The position numbers were made by a program, and so were the translations under genes. From the NCBI RefSeq assembly GCF_030167915.1, contig NZ_JARGNB010000009.1, forward strand, positions 62,001 through 126,000: DNA of 64,000 nucleotides, given 5' to 3'. Every line of letters starts with the position of its first letter. The first letter of the stretch is position 1. The notes below the pieces were generated by a model. The model was not told the origin of the DNA. It saw only the letters and a list, made by a program, of their open reading frames with translations, and made no database searches. Source of the stretch: Aquabacterium humicola. GTDB lineage: Bacteria > Pseudomonadota > Gammaproteobacteria > Burkholderiales > Burkholderiaceae_C. Below are positions 53,401 to 60,422 of this stretch, one piece after another.

Positions 53401-53744
53401 TCGTCCGTGCCGGCGGCGGTGATCAGCAGACCGAGGTCGTGGGCGATCGCCGCCGCCAGCACTAGCCGGCGCGCACCGGTGACCACCTCGGTGCCGGCGC
53501 CGCGGTTCAGCCGGAAGATGCGCTGGCGCAGGCTGAGGCCCGCGCGCCGGGCGTCGGCATCCGGCCACAGCAGCGCCGCTGCACGCGTGCGGTCGACGCC
53601 GCCCTCGAACACCAGCAGCGCCAGCAGCGCGGCGTCGAGCCGGTTCAGTTCGATCGCCGGCAAGCCTGCCGGGACCAGCCGCGGCGGTCCCAGCAGGTCC
53701 AGGCGCACGGCAACCTGGGCGGCGGCGGACGCGCGGTCGTTCAT
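50418..53744 (-). CDS. Large BTAD-AAA-TPR transcriptional regulator (SARP/LAL-like)
   Basis: A 1108-residue regulator. Residues about 12-100 form an OmpR-type winged helix (LDLLGPPRLVP, LLWPDADARRAGLSLRQRIFRL). Residues about 110-235 form a BTAD helical domain (YAERLLEHEPHSEHAHRRLMRLHYLRGDRTAALVAYE). Residues about 258-500 form an AAA/STAND ATPase with Walker A GEPGIGKT (282-289) and Walker B LRLFGLDDLHYAD. The rest, to the end, is TPR-like alpha repeats. Such proteins activate single target operons on sensing a ligand or protein. It starts 10 bases after the monooxygenase gene, so it probably controls that pathway or itself is co-expressed with it. Confidence 0.87.
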   Translation of the reverse strand: MNDRASAAAQVAVRLDLLGPPRLVPAGLPAIELNRLDAALLALLVFEGGVDRTRAAALLWPDADARRAGLSLRQRIFRLNRGAGTEVVTGARRLVLAAAIAHDLGLLITAAGTDDAGPPRGELLGGLDYTDSGELADWVAAARERWRGARREALSGQAERLEAAGRLALALQYAERLLEHEPHSEHAHRRLMRLHYLRGDRTAALVAYEACRRALQQQMGEPPGAETRALAERIVGSGLPGPASPAAPPLALLRPPRLVGRDATWRRLDDAAALGRPALLSGEPGIGKTRLLVDRLQAAGPGLLVDARPGDRRVPHAVLVRLLQALADHQGPPPDEGVRGELAALQPGGVGRSASAPSPARLQAALARELVRAAAGGLRLFGLDDLHYADDASLEILLPLTLDVSGPRWLLAVRSAERPALLQRWQDESDPGSGPIVLALEPLSAEAVHELLCSLALPGLETDAWAQALQARTGGHPMLLLETLRAAWSADAALPPRPGPLPQPHSLARLIEQRLQPLEPGARRLLQLAALADVDFSVPLAAHVLQVHALDLAAPWRELEAAGLLSGDGFAHDLVREAALRSVPEAIARPLHGQIAAYIAATDAPARVAEHLRRAGRPADAAAQWRRAAAGALAAGRRREEAELLQAAAQDFRAAGLDEAAFAAECDRIGALVQCAGGDELRAALQALQARPVDEPGRARCALAAAEAQIVFGEFEPVVAAMPAAIVQLAADPEAAVLGTRRLAVALLNLGRAADAARALESCLSRLQALDDPRARYEFLGEFGTVLERCNRRREGFEHLQRGIALAIDARDVGTAATMYANLGVNRVYWGDPTAAIAATEQGLALRQQHDGLAGLASGMDMTLGAMCRDAGRLGEAIERLERSHAAFVADGNALWTANTASHLALLWLQLGQWARAARVLQGHGEGLPAFIAARLEAARALLDEGQGRSALPGLDRALARLAAADRVDVRLGIQLERLRLLPPAEALVLSEQVACEARQAELMGHAHGAEVLTVDALRRAGRTAEAAERTSALAAAASPLVPSGFYRPTLWLALLRALRAGGRADEAARFGERARADLMRLRASLPPAFHDSHDHRQPVNRALLTER

Positions 53745-53754
53745 CGTCCGCCGT

Positions 53755-55026
53755 TCAGGACTCGATCGCCTCGTCGCCTTCGCCGTCGTCGTACAGGCAG
53801 TCGCGACCGAGGCGGTCGATGCACAGCTCGGCGGTCCACGGCAGCATCAGCGAGCCACAGCGCGAGTCGCGGTACAGGCGCTCCAGCGGCCAGCTCTTCA
53901 GCACCGACTGCCCGCCGCAGGTGCGGATCGCGAGCCGGCAGAGCTCGTTCGAGCCTTCCATCACCGTGTAGTGCGCCGCAAAGAGGCGCTGGCGGGCGTC
54001 GCGGTCGGGATCGAAGCGCGCCTCGCGCGCGGTCTGCAGGAACAGCGCACGCATGGTCTCCAGGCGGATGCGCATCTCGGCGACGTCGGCCTGCTTGGTC
54101 GGGTACATGCGGCGCTTGACCGGCGGCATGCCGGGCAGCTCGGCGCGCAGGTAGCGGGTGGTGAAGTCGTAGGCCGCCTGCGCGATGCCGAGGTAGGTGG
54201 CGGTCAGCGTCGCCACCATGTACGGGAAGCGGGCGACGGCGTCGAAGTACAGGCCTTCGGGCAGCAGGCGCGCGTCGTCCGGCACGAAGACGTCGTCGAA
54301 GCAGAGGTCGCGGCTGACGGTGGCGCGCATGCCCAGCGCATCCCAGTCGCCGACCACGCGCACGCCGGGCGCATCGGCCGGCACCGCGATGTACAGCGCA
54401 TCGCGCCGCGTGCCGCCGGTCGCGGCGCCGGGCGGCTCCAGCGTGCACAGCATCGCGTAGCGGTCGGCCGCGCCCGCCAGCGACGCGAAGATCTTCTTGC
54501 CATGGATGCGATAGCCGCCGTCGACACGCCGCGCGACCGTGCCCCAGGGCGCGCTGCCCGCCGAGGCCGGGCCGCCTTCGGAGAACGGCTGGGCATAGAG
54601 CAGCCCGTCGTCGACGATGCGCCGCTGGTGCAGCGCCCGGATGCGCTGGTGCTCGGCGCGCTGCGCATCGTCCATCGACAGCTGGTCGGCCGCCAGGCCG
54701 GCCCACAGCATCGGGCAGCAGTGCATGTTGAAGGCCAGCGCGGTCGAGCCGCACCAGCGGCCGAGCTCGGCGGCGACCAGCATGTAGGTCGGGAAGTCGG
54801 CCCCGAGTCCGCCGGCGGCTTCGGGCACGCACAGAGCGAGCAGGCCGGCGGCGCGCAGCTCGGCGAAGTTCTCGGCCGGGAAGCTGGCGTCGCGGTCGTG
54901 GCCGGCCGCGCGCGCGGCGAAACGCGGGCCGAGCGCGGCGATGCGCGCGATCAGCTCGCGCTGGCGCGGCGTCAGCGCCTGCGCATCGCCGGCGATGCAC
55001 GACAGCCGGTCGGGATCGCACGCCAT
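53755..55026 (-). CDS. Acyl-CoA dehydrogenase-fold flavoprotein, probable flavin-dependent monooxygenase
   Basis: A 423-residue protein of the acyl-CoA dehydrogenase fold, with SASLAGAADRYAMLCTLEPPG-type strands and DALGMRATVSRDLCFDDVFVP. It also has the C-terminal VMEGSNELCRLAIRTCGGQSVLKSWPLERLYRDSR region (read as two blocks). The usual catalytic glutamate context of true dehydrogenases is not evident. The flavin reductase gene lies just two bases upstream. This combination suggests a class D two-component monooxygenase or oxidase that receives reduced FMN/FAD. Substrate unknown. A genuine acyl-CoA dehydrogenase cannot be excluded. Start ATG 55026 is coupled to the reductase stop at 55029. 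Confidence 0.72.
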   Translation of the reverse strand: MACDPDRLSCIAGDAQALTPRQRELIARIAALGPRFAARAAGHDRDASFPAENFAELRAAGLLALCVPEAAGGLGADFPTYMLVAAELGRWCGSTALAFNMHCCPMLWAGLAADQLSMDDAQRAEHQRIRALHQRRIVDDGLLYAQPFSEGGPASAGSAPWGTVARRVDGGYRIHGKKIFASLAGAADRYAMLCTLEPPGAATGGTRRDALYIAVPADAPGVRVVGDWDALGMRATVSRDLCFDDVFVPDDARLLPEGLYFDAVARFPYMVATLTATYLGIAQAAYDFTTRYLRAELPGMPPVKRRMYPTKQADVAEMRIRLETMRALFLQTAREARFDPDRDARQRLFAAHYTVMEGSNELCRLAIRTCGGQSVLKSWPLERLYRDSRCGSLMLPWTAELCIDRLGRDCLYDDGEGDEAIES

Positions 55027-55028
55027 CG

Positions 55029-55550
55029 TCACAGCACCTCCCCCAGCATGCGGTAGTGCCCGCCCTGGAACACCAGCGGCGCCACGCCGCCATCTGCCGC
55101 GCCGGACACCCGCAGCACCCGGCCGATGAACAGCACGTGGTCGCCGGCGTCCTGCTGCTGCGCCGCCTGGCATTCGAAGACCGCGGCGCAGCCGGCCAGC
55201 ACCGGCGCCCCGCCCAGGCCGGGCGACCAGTGGCCGGCGCCGAACTTGTCGCCCACCTGGGATGCGAAGCGGCGCGACAGCTCGACCTGGCCCTCGGCCA
55301 GCACATTGACCGCAAAGTGAGCGGCCGCGCGAAAGGCCGGCACGCTGGGGCTGGCCAGGCGCAGCGACCACAGCACCAGCGGCGGATCGAGCGACAGCGC
55401 GTTGAACGAGTTGGCGGTCAGGCCGACCGGCTGGCCCGATGCCGGATCGATGCAGCTCACGATGGTCACGCCGGTGGCGAAGCGGCCCAGCGCGCTGCGC
55501 AGCACGCGCGGCTCGATCAGTCCGTGCGGTTCGCCGCCGGGCGCGTTCAT
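55029..55550 (-). CDS. Flavin reductase family protein (two-component monooxygenase reductase)
   Basis: A 173-residue flavin reductase-like protein. The family core is ALGRFATGVTIVSC, VGLTANSFNALSLDPPLVLWSL and HFAVNVLAEGQVELSRRFAS, with a final GDHVLFIGRVLRV strand. It supplies reduced FMN or FAD from NAD(P)H to a partner oxygenase, here most likely the neighbouring acyl-CoA dehydrogenase-fold protein. It lies seven bases downstream of moaE, on the same strand. Confidence 0.88.
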   Translation of the reverse strand: MNAPGGEPHGLIEPRVLRSALGRFATGVTIVSCIDPASGQPVGLTANSFNALSLDPPLVLWSLRLASPSVPAFRAAAHFAVNVLAEGQVELSRRFASQVGDKFGAGHWSPGLGGAPVLAGCAAVFECQAAQQQDAGDHVLFIGRVLRVSGAADGGVAPLVFQGGHYRMLGEVL

Positions 55551-55557
55551 GCGGCAC

Positions 55558-56052
55558 TCATCCGGCGTTGCCCGAGCGCAGGCCCCAGCGCGCGAGGGCC
55601 TCGTCGTCGGCCACGCGCGCGTCGACCCAGCGCGCGCCGTCGGGCGTGGTTTCCTTCTTCCAGAACGGCGCCTGCGTCTTCAGGTAGTCCATCAGGAACT
55701 CGCAGCCCTGGAAGGCGGCGCCGCGGTGCGCCGACGTGGTGACCACCAGCACGATCTGGTCGCCCGGCCGCAGCAGGCCGACACGATGGATCACGCGCAC
55801 GCCACGCAGCGGGAAGCGGCGCATCGCCTCGTCGATCATCGCCTCGATCGCCGCCTCGGTCATGCCGGGGTAGTGCTCGAGCTCCATCGCGCTGACGCCG
55901 GCCTGCTCGCCGTGGCGGTCGCGCACGGTGCCGACGAAGCTGGCCACCGCGCCGACACCGGCGTCGTCCGCCCGCAGCGCGGCGACCTCGGTCGACAGGT
56001 CGAAGTCGGCGGTCTGGATGCTCACGCGCGGCGAATGCGGCATGCCCGTCAT
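55558..56052 (-). CDS. moaE: Molybdopterin synthase large subunit MoaE
   Basis: A 164-residue subunit that transfers sulfur from the MoaD thiocarboxylate to precursor Z, making molybdopterin. Family motifs are GAVASFVGTVRD, LEHYPGMTE, RVIHRVGLLRPGDQIVLVVTTSAHRGAAFQGCEFLMDYLK (read as several blocks) and the lysine-containing APFWKKE, whose Lys residues are catalytic. It is usually next to moaD, but here moaD lies 2.3 kb away with two opposite-strand genes between. ATG 56043 (nine bases later) is an alternative start. Confidence 0.93.
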   Translation of the reverse strand: MTGMPHSPRVSIQTADFDLSTEVAALRADDAGVGAVASFVGTVRDRHGEQAGVSAMELEHYPGMTEAAIEAMIDEAMRRFPLRGVRVIHRVGLLRPGDQIVLVVTTSAHRGAAFQGCEFLMDYLKTQAPFWKKETTPDGARWVDARVADDEALARWGLRSGNAG

Positions 56053-56072
56053 TGTGCCCCGCGGCGCATGGC

Positions 56073-56321
56073 TAGAATCCGCACCCATGTGCTCGACCCT
56101 GCTGCCCCCCGTCCCGGCGTTCGCCGCGGCCGCGTGCATGGTCGAGAAACAGAAACAACGGCCGCTCGCCTGACCGGAGCCTGGCTGTTCCGGCGCGGTC
56201 GAGCGACGGAACGACAAGCAGGCAGCCCGACCCGGTTCATTCGCAGTACCCCCCGCGGCCCGCACCCCCTCCATCGCTGGATCGACCGGTTCCTCCTCGG
56301 TCGCTTGATGGAGTCTTTCCG
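56073..56321 (+). promoter_or_regulatory. Putative promoter and ~240-base leader of the DapA-like gene
   Basis: TAGAAT at 56073-56078 lies in the string CTAGAATCCGC, identical to the one before both tRNA genes. If active, it starts a transcript near 56086 with a leader of about 235 bases before the gene at 56322. The leader holds a 28-codon frame starting at ATG 56087 and ending at 56173 (MCSTLLPPVPAFAAAAC...), which could be a leader peptide. Nothing else recognisable is present in this 269-base gap; no T-tract terminator is seen. Confidence 0.35.
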
Positions 56322-57203
56322 ATGATTCAGTTCTCCGGTGTCTGGGTGCCGCTGGTCACCCCCTTGCGCCACGGCGCGCTCGACTTGCCCGCGCTGTCGG
56401 GCCTCGTCGAACACCTCTCGGCCCACGGCGTGCACGGCTTCGTCGCCTGCGGCAGCACCGGCGAGGCCGCGCTGCTGGACGACGACGAACAGCAGGCGGT
56501 GCTGCGCACCATCGTCGAAGCCGCCGGCGACCGGCCGGTGCTGATGGGCCTGTCCGGCCCGCGGCCGGCGCAGGTGGCCGAGCGCGCGAAGCGCCTCGCC
56601 GAACACCATCGCATCGCCGGCTACCTGGTGACCGCACCGGCCTACCTGAAGCCCGCGCAGGCCGGCATCCTCGACTTCTTCACCGCGGTGGCCGATGCCT
56701 CGCCGCTGCCGATCGTCGCCTACGACATCCCGGCCCGCACCGGCGTGCGCATCGAGCCGTCGACGCTGCTCGCGCTGGCCGCGCACCCGCGCATCCGCGC
56801 GGTGAAGGACTGCAGCGCCGACGTCGGCGCCGCGACCGCGCTGCTGGACGATGGCCGGCTCGCGCTGCTGGCCGGCAACGACGACGAGCTGTTCGCGCAA
56901 CTCGCGCTCGGCGCCAGCGGCTCGATCACCGCGTCGGCACACCTGCGGCCGGACCTCTTCGTGCGCCTGCACCGGCTGTTCGCGGAGCAGCGCCTGGCCG
57001 AGGCCCGCACGCTCTGGTACCGGCTGCGGCCGCTGATCACGGCGCTGTTCGCCGAGCCCAACCCGGCGCCGCTGAAGGCGATGCTGGCGAGCGAGGGCCG
57101 CCTCGCCGACGAGCTGCGCGCGCCGATGACGGCGGCCTCGGCCGGCTGCGTCGAACGGGCGCGGCAGGCGCTGGCGGCGCTGGACGCGCAGTTCCCGCGC
57201 TGA
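56322..57203 (+). CDS. Dihydrodipicolinate synthase-family lyase
   Basis: A 293-residue DapA/NAL-superfamily TIM barrel. The GFVACGSTGEAALL pyruvate-binding loop, the catalytic tyrosine Y134 in AYDIPARTG and the Schiff-base lysine K162 in IRAVKDCSAD are present. The AGNDDELFAQLALGASGSITASAHL region matches the barrel's C-terminal half. Bona fide DapA makes lysine precursors. Here the lack of lysine or cell-wall neighbours, and the non-DapA context, make another pyruvate-dependent aldolase equally likely. It begins a plus-strand insert between moaE and moaD. Confidence 0.85.
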   Translation: MIQFSGVWVPLVTPLRHGALDLPALSGLVEHLSAHGVHGFVACGSTGEAALLDDDEQQAVLRTIVEAAGDRPVLMGLSGPRPAQVAERAKRLAEHHRIAGYLVTAPAYLKPAQAGILDFFTAVADASPLPIVAYDIPARTGVRIEPSTLLALAAHPRIRAVKDCSADVGAATALLDDGRLALLAGNDDELFAQLALGASGSITASAHLRPDLFVRLHRLFAEQRLAEARTLWYRLRPLITALFAEPNPAPLKAMLASEGRLADELRAPMTAASAGCVERARQALAALDAQFPR

Positions 57204-57289
57204 TCCGCGCCGCTCCGGCGTGACGTGGCGGCGGGGGCGGCGGGCGGACGCACAATGCGCGTCCTCTTCGACGCCCCTGTTGCCCCCGC

Positions 57290-58363
57290 ATGTCGCTCCG
57301 CCTACGCTCCCTGGCCCTGCTGGCCACGATGCTGATCACCGCCGCCCACGCGCAGACGGCCCCCAACGACCCGGTCGATGCCGGGCTGCGCCGCGCGGTG
57401 GTCGAATCGACGATCCGCGAGATGAACGCGCTGTATGTCTTCCCGGATGCCGCGAAGCAGGTCGAGGCCGCGCTGCGTGCGCAGCTGAATGCCGGCGCCT
57501 TCGATGGCGCCGCGACCGCCGACGCCTTCGCCGAGCGGCTGACCGAGGCGCTGCAGGCCGTCACGCGCGACAAGCACATCCGCGTGCGCCACAGCCCGAC
57601 CCCGCTGGAAGACCGCCAGGCCGACCGCGCGCCCACCGCCAGCGAGCGCGAGGAGTACCTGAAGAGCGAGCAGGCGCGCAACTTCGGCGTCGAGAGGGTC
57701 GAGCGCCTGCCGGGCAACATCGGCTACATCGACCTGCGCGGCTTCGCGCCGGCCGAGTGGGCCGGCGACGCGATCGCCGCGGCGATGAACCTCGTCGCAC
57801 ACAGCCGCGCACTGATCGTCGACCTGCGGCGCAACGGCGGCGGCGACCCGGCGACGGTCGCGCTGATGACGAGTTATGTCTTCGCCGAGCGCACGCACCT
57901 GAACGACATGTTCTGGCGCGAGAACAACCGCATCGAGCAGTTCTGGACCCAGGACTGGGTGCCCGGAAAGCGCTTCGATGCGAAGAAGCCGGTCTACGTG
58001 CTGACGTCCAGGCGCACCTTCTCCGGCGGCGAGGAGTTCAGCTACAACCTGAAGAACCTCAAGCGTGCGACGCTGATCGGCGAGACCACCGGCGGCGGTG
58101 CGCACCCGGGCGACATCGTCAAGGTGGCGACGCACTTCCATGTCTTCATCCCGACCGGCCGCGCGATCAACCCGATCAGCAAGACCAACTGGGAGGGCAC
58201 CGGTGTCGAGCCCGACGTGAAGGTGCCCGCCGACGACGCCTTGCGCACCGCGCAGTTGCTGGCGCTGCCGGCGATCGTCGCGGCCGCCGACGATCCGGCC
58301 GTCCGCACTGCGCTGCAGGCGCGCATCGCCGAGCTGGAAAAGGCGGCGCCCGCCGCGAAGTGA
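57290..58363 (+). CDS. S41-family peptidase
   Basis: A 357-residue exported protease-like protein with a signal peptide (about residues 1-21, ending AHAQ). The N-terminal helical S41 domain (about 30-100) contains IREMNALYVFPDAAKQVEAAL. The C-terminal catalytic domain shows IGYIDLRGFAPAEW, ALIVDLRRNGGGDPATVALM and the nucleophile region VLTSRRTFSGGEEFSYNL, where the serine of FSGGEE is the expected nucleophile. There is no PDZ domain, so it belongs with the retinol-binding-protein-like/tricorn-type S41 members rather than Prc/CtpA. Substrate unknown. It converges with moaD, 13 bases between stops. Confidence 0.85.
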   Translation: MSLRLRSLALLATMLITAAHAQTAPNDPVDAGLRRAVVESTIREMNALYVFPDAAKQVEAALRAQLNAGAFDGAATADAFAERLTEALQAVTRDKHIRVRHSPTPLEDRQADRAPTASEREEYLKSEQARNFGVERVERLPGNIGYIDLRGFAPAEWAGDAIAAAMNLVAHSRALIVDLRRNGGGDPATVALMTSYVFAERTHLNDMFWRENNRIEQFWTQDWVPGKRFDAKKPVYVLTSRRTFSGGEEFSYNLKNLKRATLIGETTGGGAHPGDIVKVATHFHVFIPTGRAINPISKTNWEGTGVEPDVKVPADDALRTAQLLALPAIVAAADDPAVRTALQARIAELEKAAPAAK

Positions 58364-58376
58364 AGCCGCTGCGGCG

Positions 58377-58631
58377 TCAGCCGCCAGTGACCGGCGGGAA
58401 GAACGCGACCTCGGCGCCGTCAGGCAGCGGCGCCGCTTCGTCGGCCATCACCTGGTTCAGCGCGCAACGCAGTGCCTTGCCGCGCGCCAGCGCGGCGGCG
58501 TGTTTGCCGCCGCGCGCGATCAGGGCATCGCGCAGGCCGCCGAGCGTGAGGCCCGGCTCGAAGGGCACCGCTTCGCCGGCGCCGAGGGCTTCGCGCAGCG
58601 ACGCGAAATAACGGACATTGACGCTGGCCAT
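58377..58631 (-). CDS. moaD: Molybdopterin synthase sulfur carrier subunit MoaD
   Basis: An 84-residue ubiquitin-like protein. It ends VAFFPPVTGG, with the C-terminal Gly-Gly that is adenylated and thiocarboxylated. The beginning VRYFASLREALGAGEAV is typical. It donates sulfur to MoaE. It is two bases downstream of moeA in the thrC-mobB-moeA-moaD series, so it is probably co-transcribed. Confidence 0.93.
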   Translation of the reverse strand: MASVNVRYFASLREALGAGEAVPFEPGLTLGGLRDALIARGGKHAAALARGKALRCALNQVMADEAAPLPDGAEVAFFPPVTGG

Positions 58632-58633
58632 CT

Positions 58634-59899
58634 TCAGTTTCCGATCAAGGCGCCCATCGGCAGGAAGCGCACGAGCTCGCCGCTTCGGATCGCCTGCCCC
58701 GGCGGGTTGTCGACCAGGCCGTCGGCCCACACCGCCGAGGTCAGCACGCCCGAGCTCTGGTTCGGAAACAGCTCGAGGCCGCCGGCGGCATTGATCCGCA
58801 CGCGCAGGAACTCGCGCCGCCGGTCGGGCTTCGGCCAGTCGAAGTCGGCGCGCAGCATCAGCGCCGGCGGCAGCCCGGCCGGCGCGCCCTGCAGCGCGCG
58901 CAGCACCGGCGCGACCGTCAGCAGGAAGGTCACGAAGCTCGACACCGGATTGCCCGGCAGGCCCATGAACAAGGTCTCGCCGCCGCCGTCGCTGTCGCGC
59001 CGCACCGCGCCGAATGCCAAGGGCTTGCCGGGCTTGATCGCCAGCCCCCAGGTGTGCAACCAGCCTTCGGCCTCGACCGCGGGCTTCAGGTGGTCTTCCT
59101 CGCCGACCGAGACGCCACCCGAGGTCAGGATCAGGTCATGACCGATCGCGGCGCGGCGCAGCGCGGCGCGGGTCGCCTCGCGATCGTCCGGCACGATGCC
59201 GAGGTCGGTGACCTCGCAGCCGGCGGCTTGCAGCAGGCCGCGCAGCGTGAAGCGGTTCGAGTTGTAGATTGCGCCCGGCTTCAGCGGCTCGCCCGGCATC
59301 ACCAGCTCGTCGCCGGTGGAGAACAGCGCGACGCGCGGACGTCGCCGCACGGCCAGCGCCGCCGCGCCGACCGAGGCGGCGAGGCCCAGCGCCTGCGGCG
59401 TCAGCCGCGTGCCGGCGGCCAGCACCTCGGCGCCCCGGATCACGTCCTCGCCGCGGCGGCGAACCCACTGGCCGGCCTGCGGCACGACGTCGATGCGCAC
59501 GCTGCCCAGGCCCTCACCGGCCAGCGCCGCGGTCTGCTCCTGCATCACCACCGCATCGGCCCCCGCCGGCACCTGCGCGCCGGTGAAGATGCGTGCCGCG
59601 CTGCCGGGAACCAGCGCGCTGCCGACGACGCCGGCCGGAATGCGCTGCGAGACCGGCAGCACCGTGCCGGCGGCGGGCACGTCGGCCGCGCGCAATGCGT
59701 AGCCGTCCATCGAGGTGTTGTCCGCGGGCGGCACGTCCAGCGCCGAGCGCACGGGGTCGGCGAGCACGCGGCCCAGCGCGTCGAAGGTGCTCACCGTCTG
59801 CGCGTCGGCGATCACGCGTTCGCGCGCGACGGCCAGCAGGCGTTCGAGCGCCTCGTCCAGCGGCAGCAGCGCGGGCGCCGCACGCGTCGGTTCAGCCAT
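58634..59899 (-). CDS. moeA: Molybdopterin molybdenumtransferase MoeA
   Basis: A 421-residue enzyme that inserts molybdate into adenylated molybdopterin. Family motifs are the N-terminal PADNTSMDGYAL and RIFTGAQVPAGADAVVMQE. The MPT-binding domain shows RVALFSTGDELVMPGEPL, YNSNRFTLRGLL, LILTSGGVSVGEEDHLK and LFMGLPGNPVSSFV. The C-terminal beta domain follows. It overlaps mobB by eight bases. The apparent upstream frame extension is rejected because it lies in mobB. Confidence 0.95.
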   Translation of the reverse strand: MAEPTRAAPALLPLDEALERLLAVARERVIADAQTVSTFDALGRVLADPVRSALDVPPADNTSMDGYALRAADVPAAGTVLPVSQRIPAGVVGSALVPGSAARIFTGAQVPAGADAVVMQEQTAALAGEGLGSVRIDVVPQAGQWVRRRGEDVIRGAEVLAAGTRLTPQALGLAASVGAAALAVRRRPRVALFSTGDELVMPGEPLKPGAIYNSNRFTLRGLLQAAGCEVTDLGIVPDDREATRAALRRAAIGHDLILTSGGVSVGEEDHLKPAVEAEGWLHTWGLAIKPGKPLAFGAVRRDSDGGGETLFMGLPGNPVSSFVTFLLTVAPVLRALQGAPAGLPPALMLRADFDWPKPDRRREFLRVRINAAGGLELFPNQSSGVLTSAVWADGLVDNPPGQAIRSGELVRFLPMGALIGN

Positions 59900-60422
59900 G
59901 GATCTCGGGCCGGTAGTGGAAGCGCTCGGCAGTGTCCACCAGGAACGAAGCCAGCGCGTCGGGGCGGGCCATGTCGAACACCGGCCGCGCCGTCGGCACC
60001 GGCAGCGCCGCGGTTGCATCGGTGGCGATGGCGACGACGTAGGGCTCGTCCGGGTAAAGCGGCGCATCGCCCAGGGCCGCGCGCCAGACCTCGACCTTCG
60101 GGATGTCGGCGTGCTTGTAGCCCTCGACCAGCACCCAGTCGCAGTCGATCAACTCGGCCAGCAGCTGGTGCACGCTGGGATGGCCCTCGACCTCGTACTC
60201 GCGCATCTTCGCCAGCCGCTGGCCCGACGCGATCAGCACCTCGAAGGCGCCGGCCGCGCGGTGGCGCCAGGTGTCCTTGCCGGGGGTGTCGATGTCGAAG
60301 GCGTGGTGCGCATGCTTGATCACCGACACGCGCAGGCCGCGCGCCTTCAGCAGCGGGATCAGCTGCTCGAGCAGCGTGGTCTTGCCGACGCCCGACGGGC
60401 CGCAGATGCCGACGACATTCAT
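59892..60422 (-). CDS. mobB: Molybdopterin-guanine dinucleotide biosynthesis adaptor MobB
   Basis: A 176-residue P-loop GTP-binding protein that assists MobA in making bis-MGD cofactor. It begins NVVGICGPSGVGKTTLLEQLI (Walker A) and continues RVSVIKHAHHAFDIDTPGKDTWRHRAAGA, a family hallmark split here into adjoining blocks. VLVEGYKHADIPKVEVWR completes the set. Its start codon overlaps the thrC stop (TCAT on the plus strand). MobB presence implies molybdoenzymes of the DMSO-reductase type in this organism. Confidence 0.94.
   Translation of the reverse strand: MNVVGICGPSGVGKTTLLEQLIPLLKARGLRVSVIKHAHHAFDIDTPGKDTWRHRAAGAFEVLIASGQRLAKMREYEVEGHPSVHQLLAELIDCDWVLVEGYKHADIPKVEVWRAALGDAPLYPDEPYVVAIATDATAALPVPTARPVFDMARPDALASFLVDTAERFHYRPEIHG

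Noticed and set aside
50457-53465. 1002-codon plus-strand frame opposite the BTAD regulator
   Set aside because: Low-complexity Arg/Gln/Gly shadow; the minus strand has a coherent multi-domain protein.
50418-53744. STAND-type antiphage defence NTPase
   Set aside because: The N-terminal winged helix plus BTAD and the link to a metabolic flavoenzyme pair fit a transcription activator better; no nuclease or other effector domain is seen.
53755-55557. Longer reading of the acyl-CoA dehydrogenase-fold gene extending through the flavin reductase region
   Set aside because: The extra N-terminal residues are the wrong frame of the flavin reductase; the family start is MACDPDRL at 55026.
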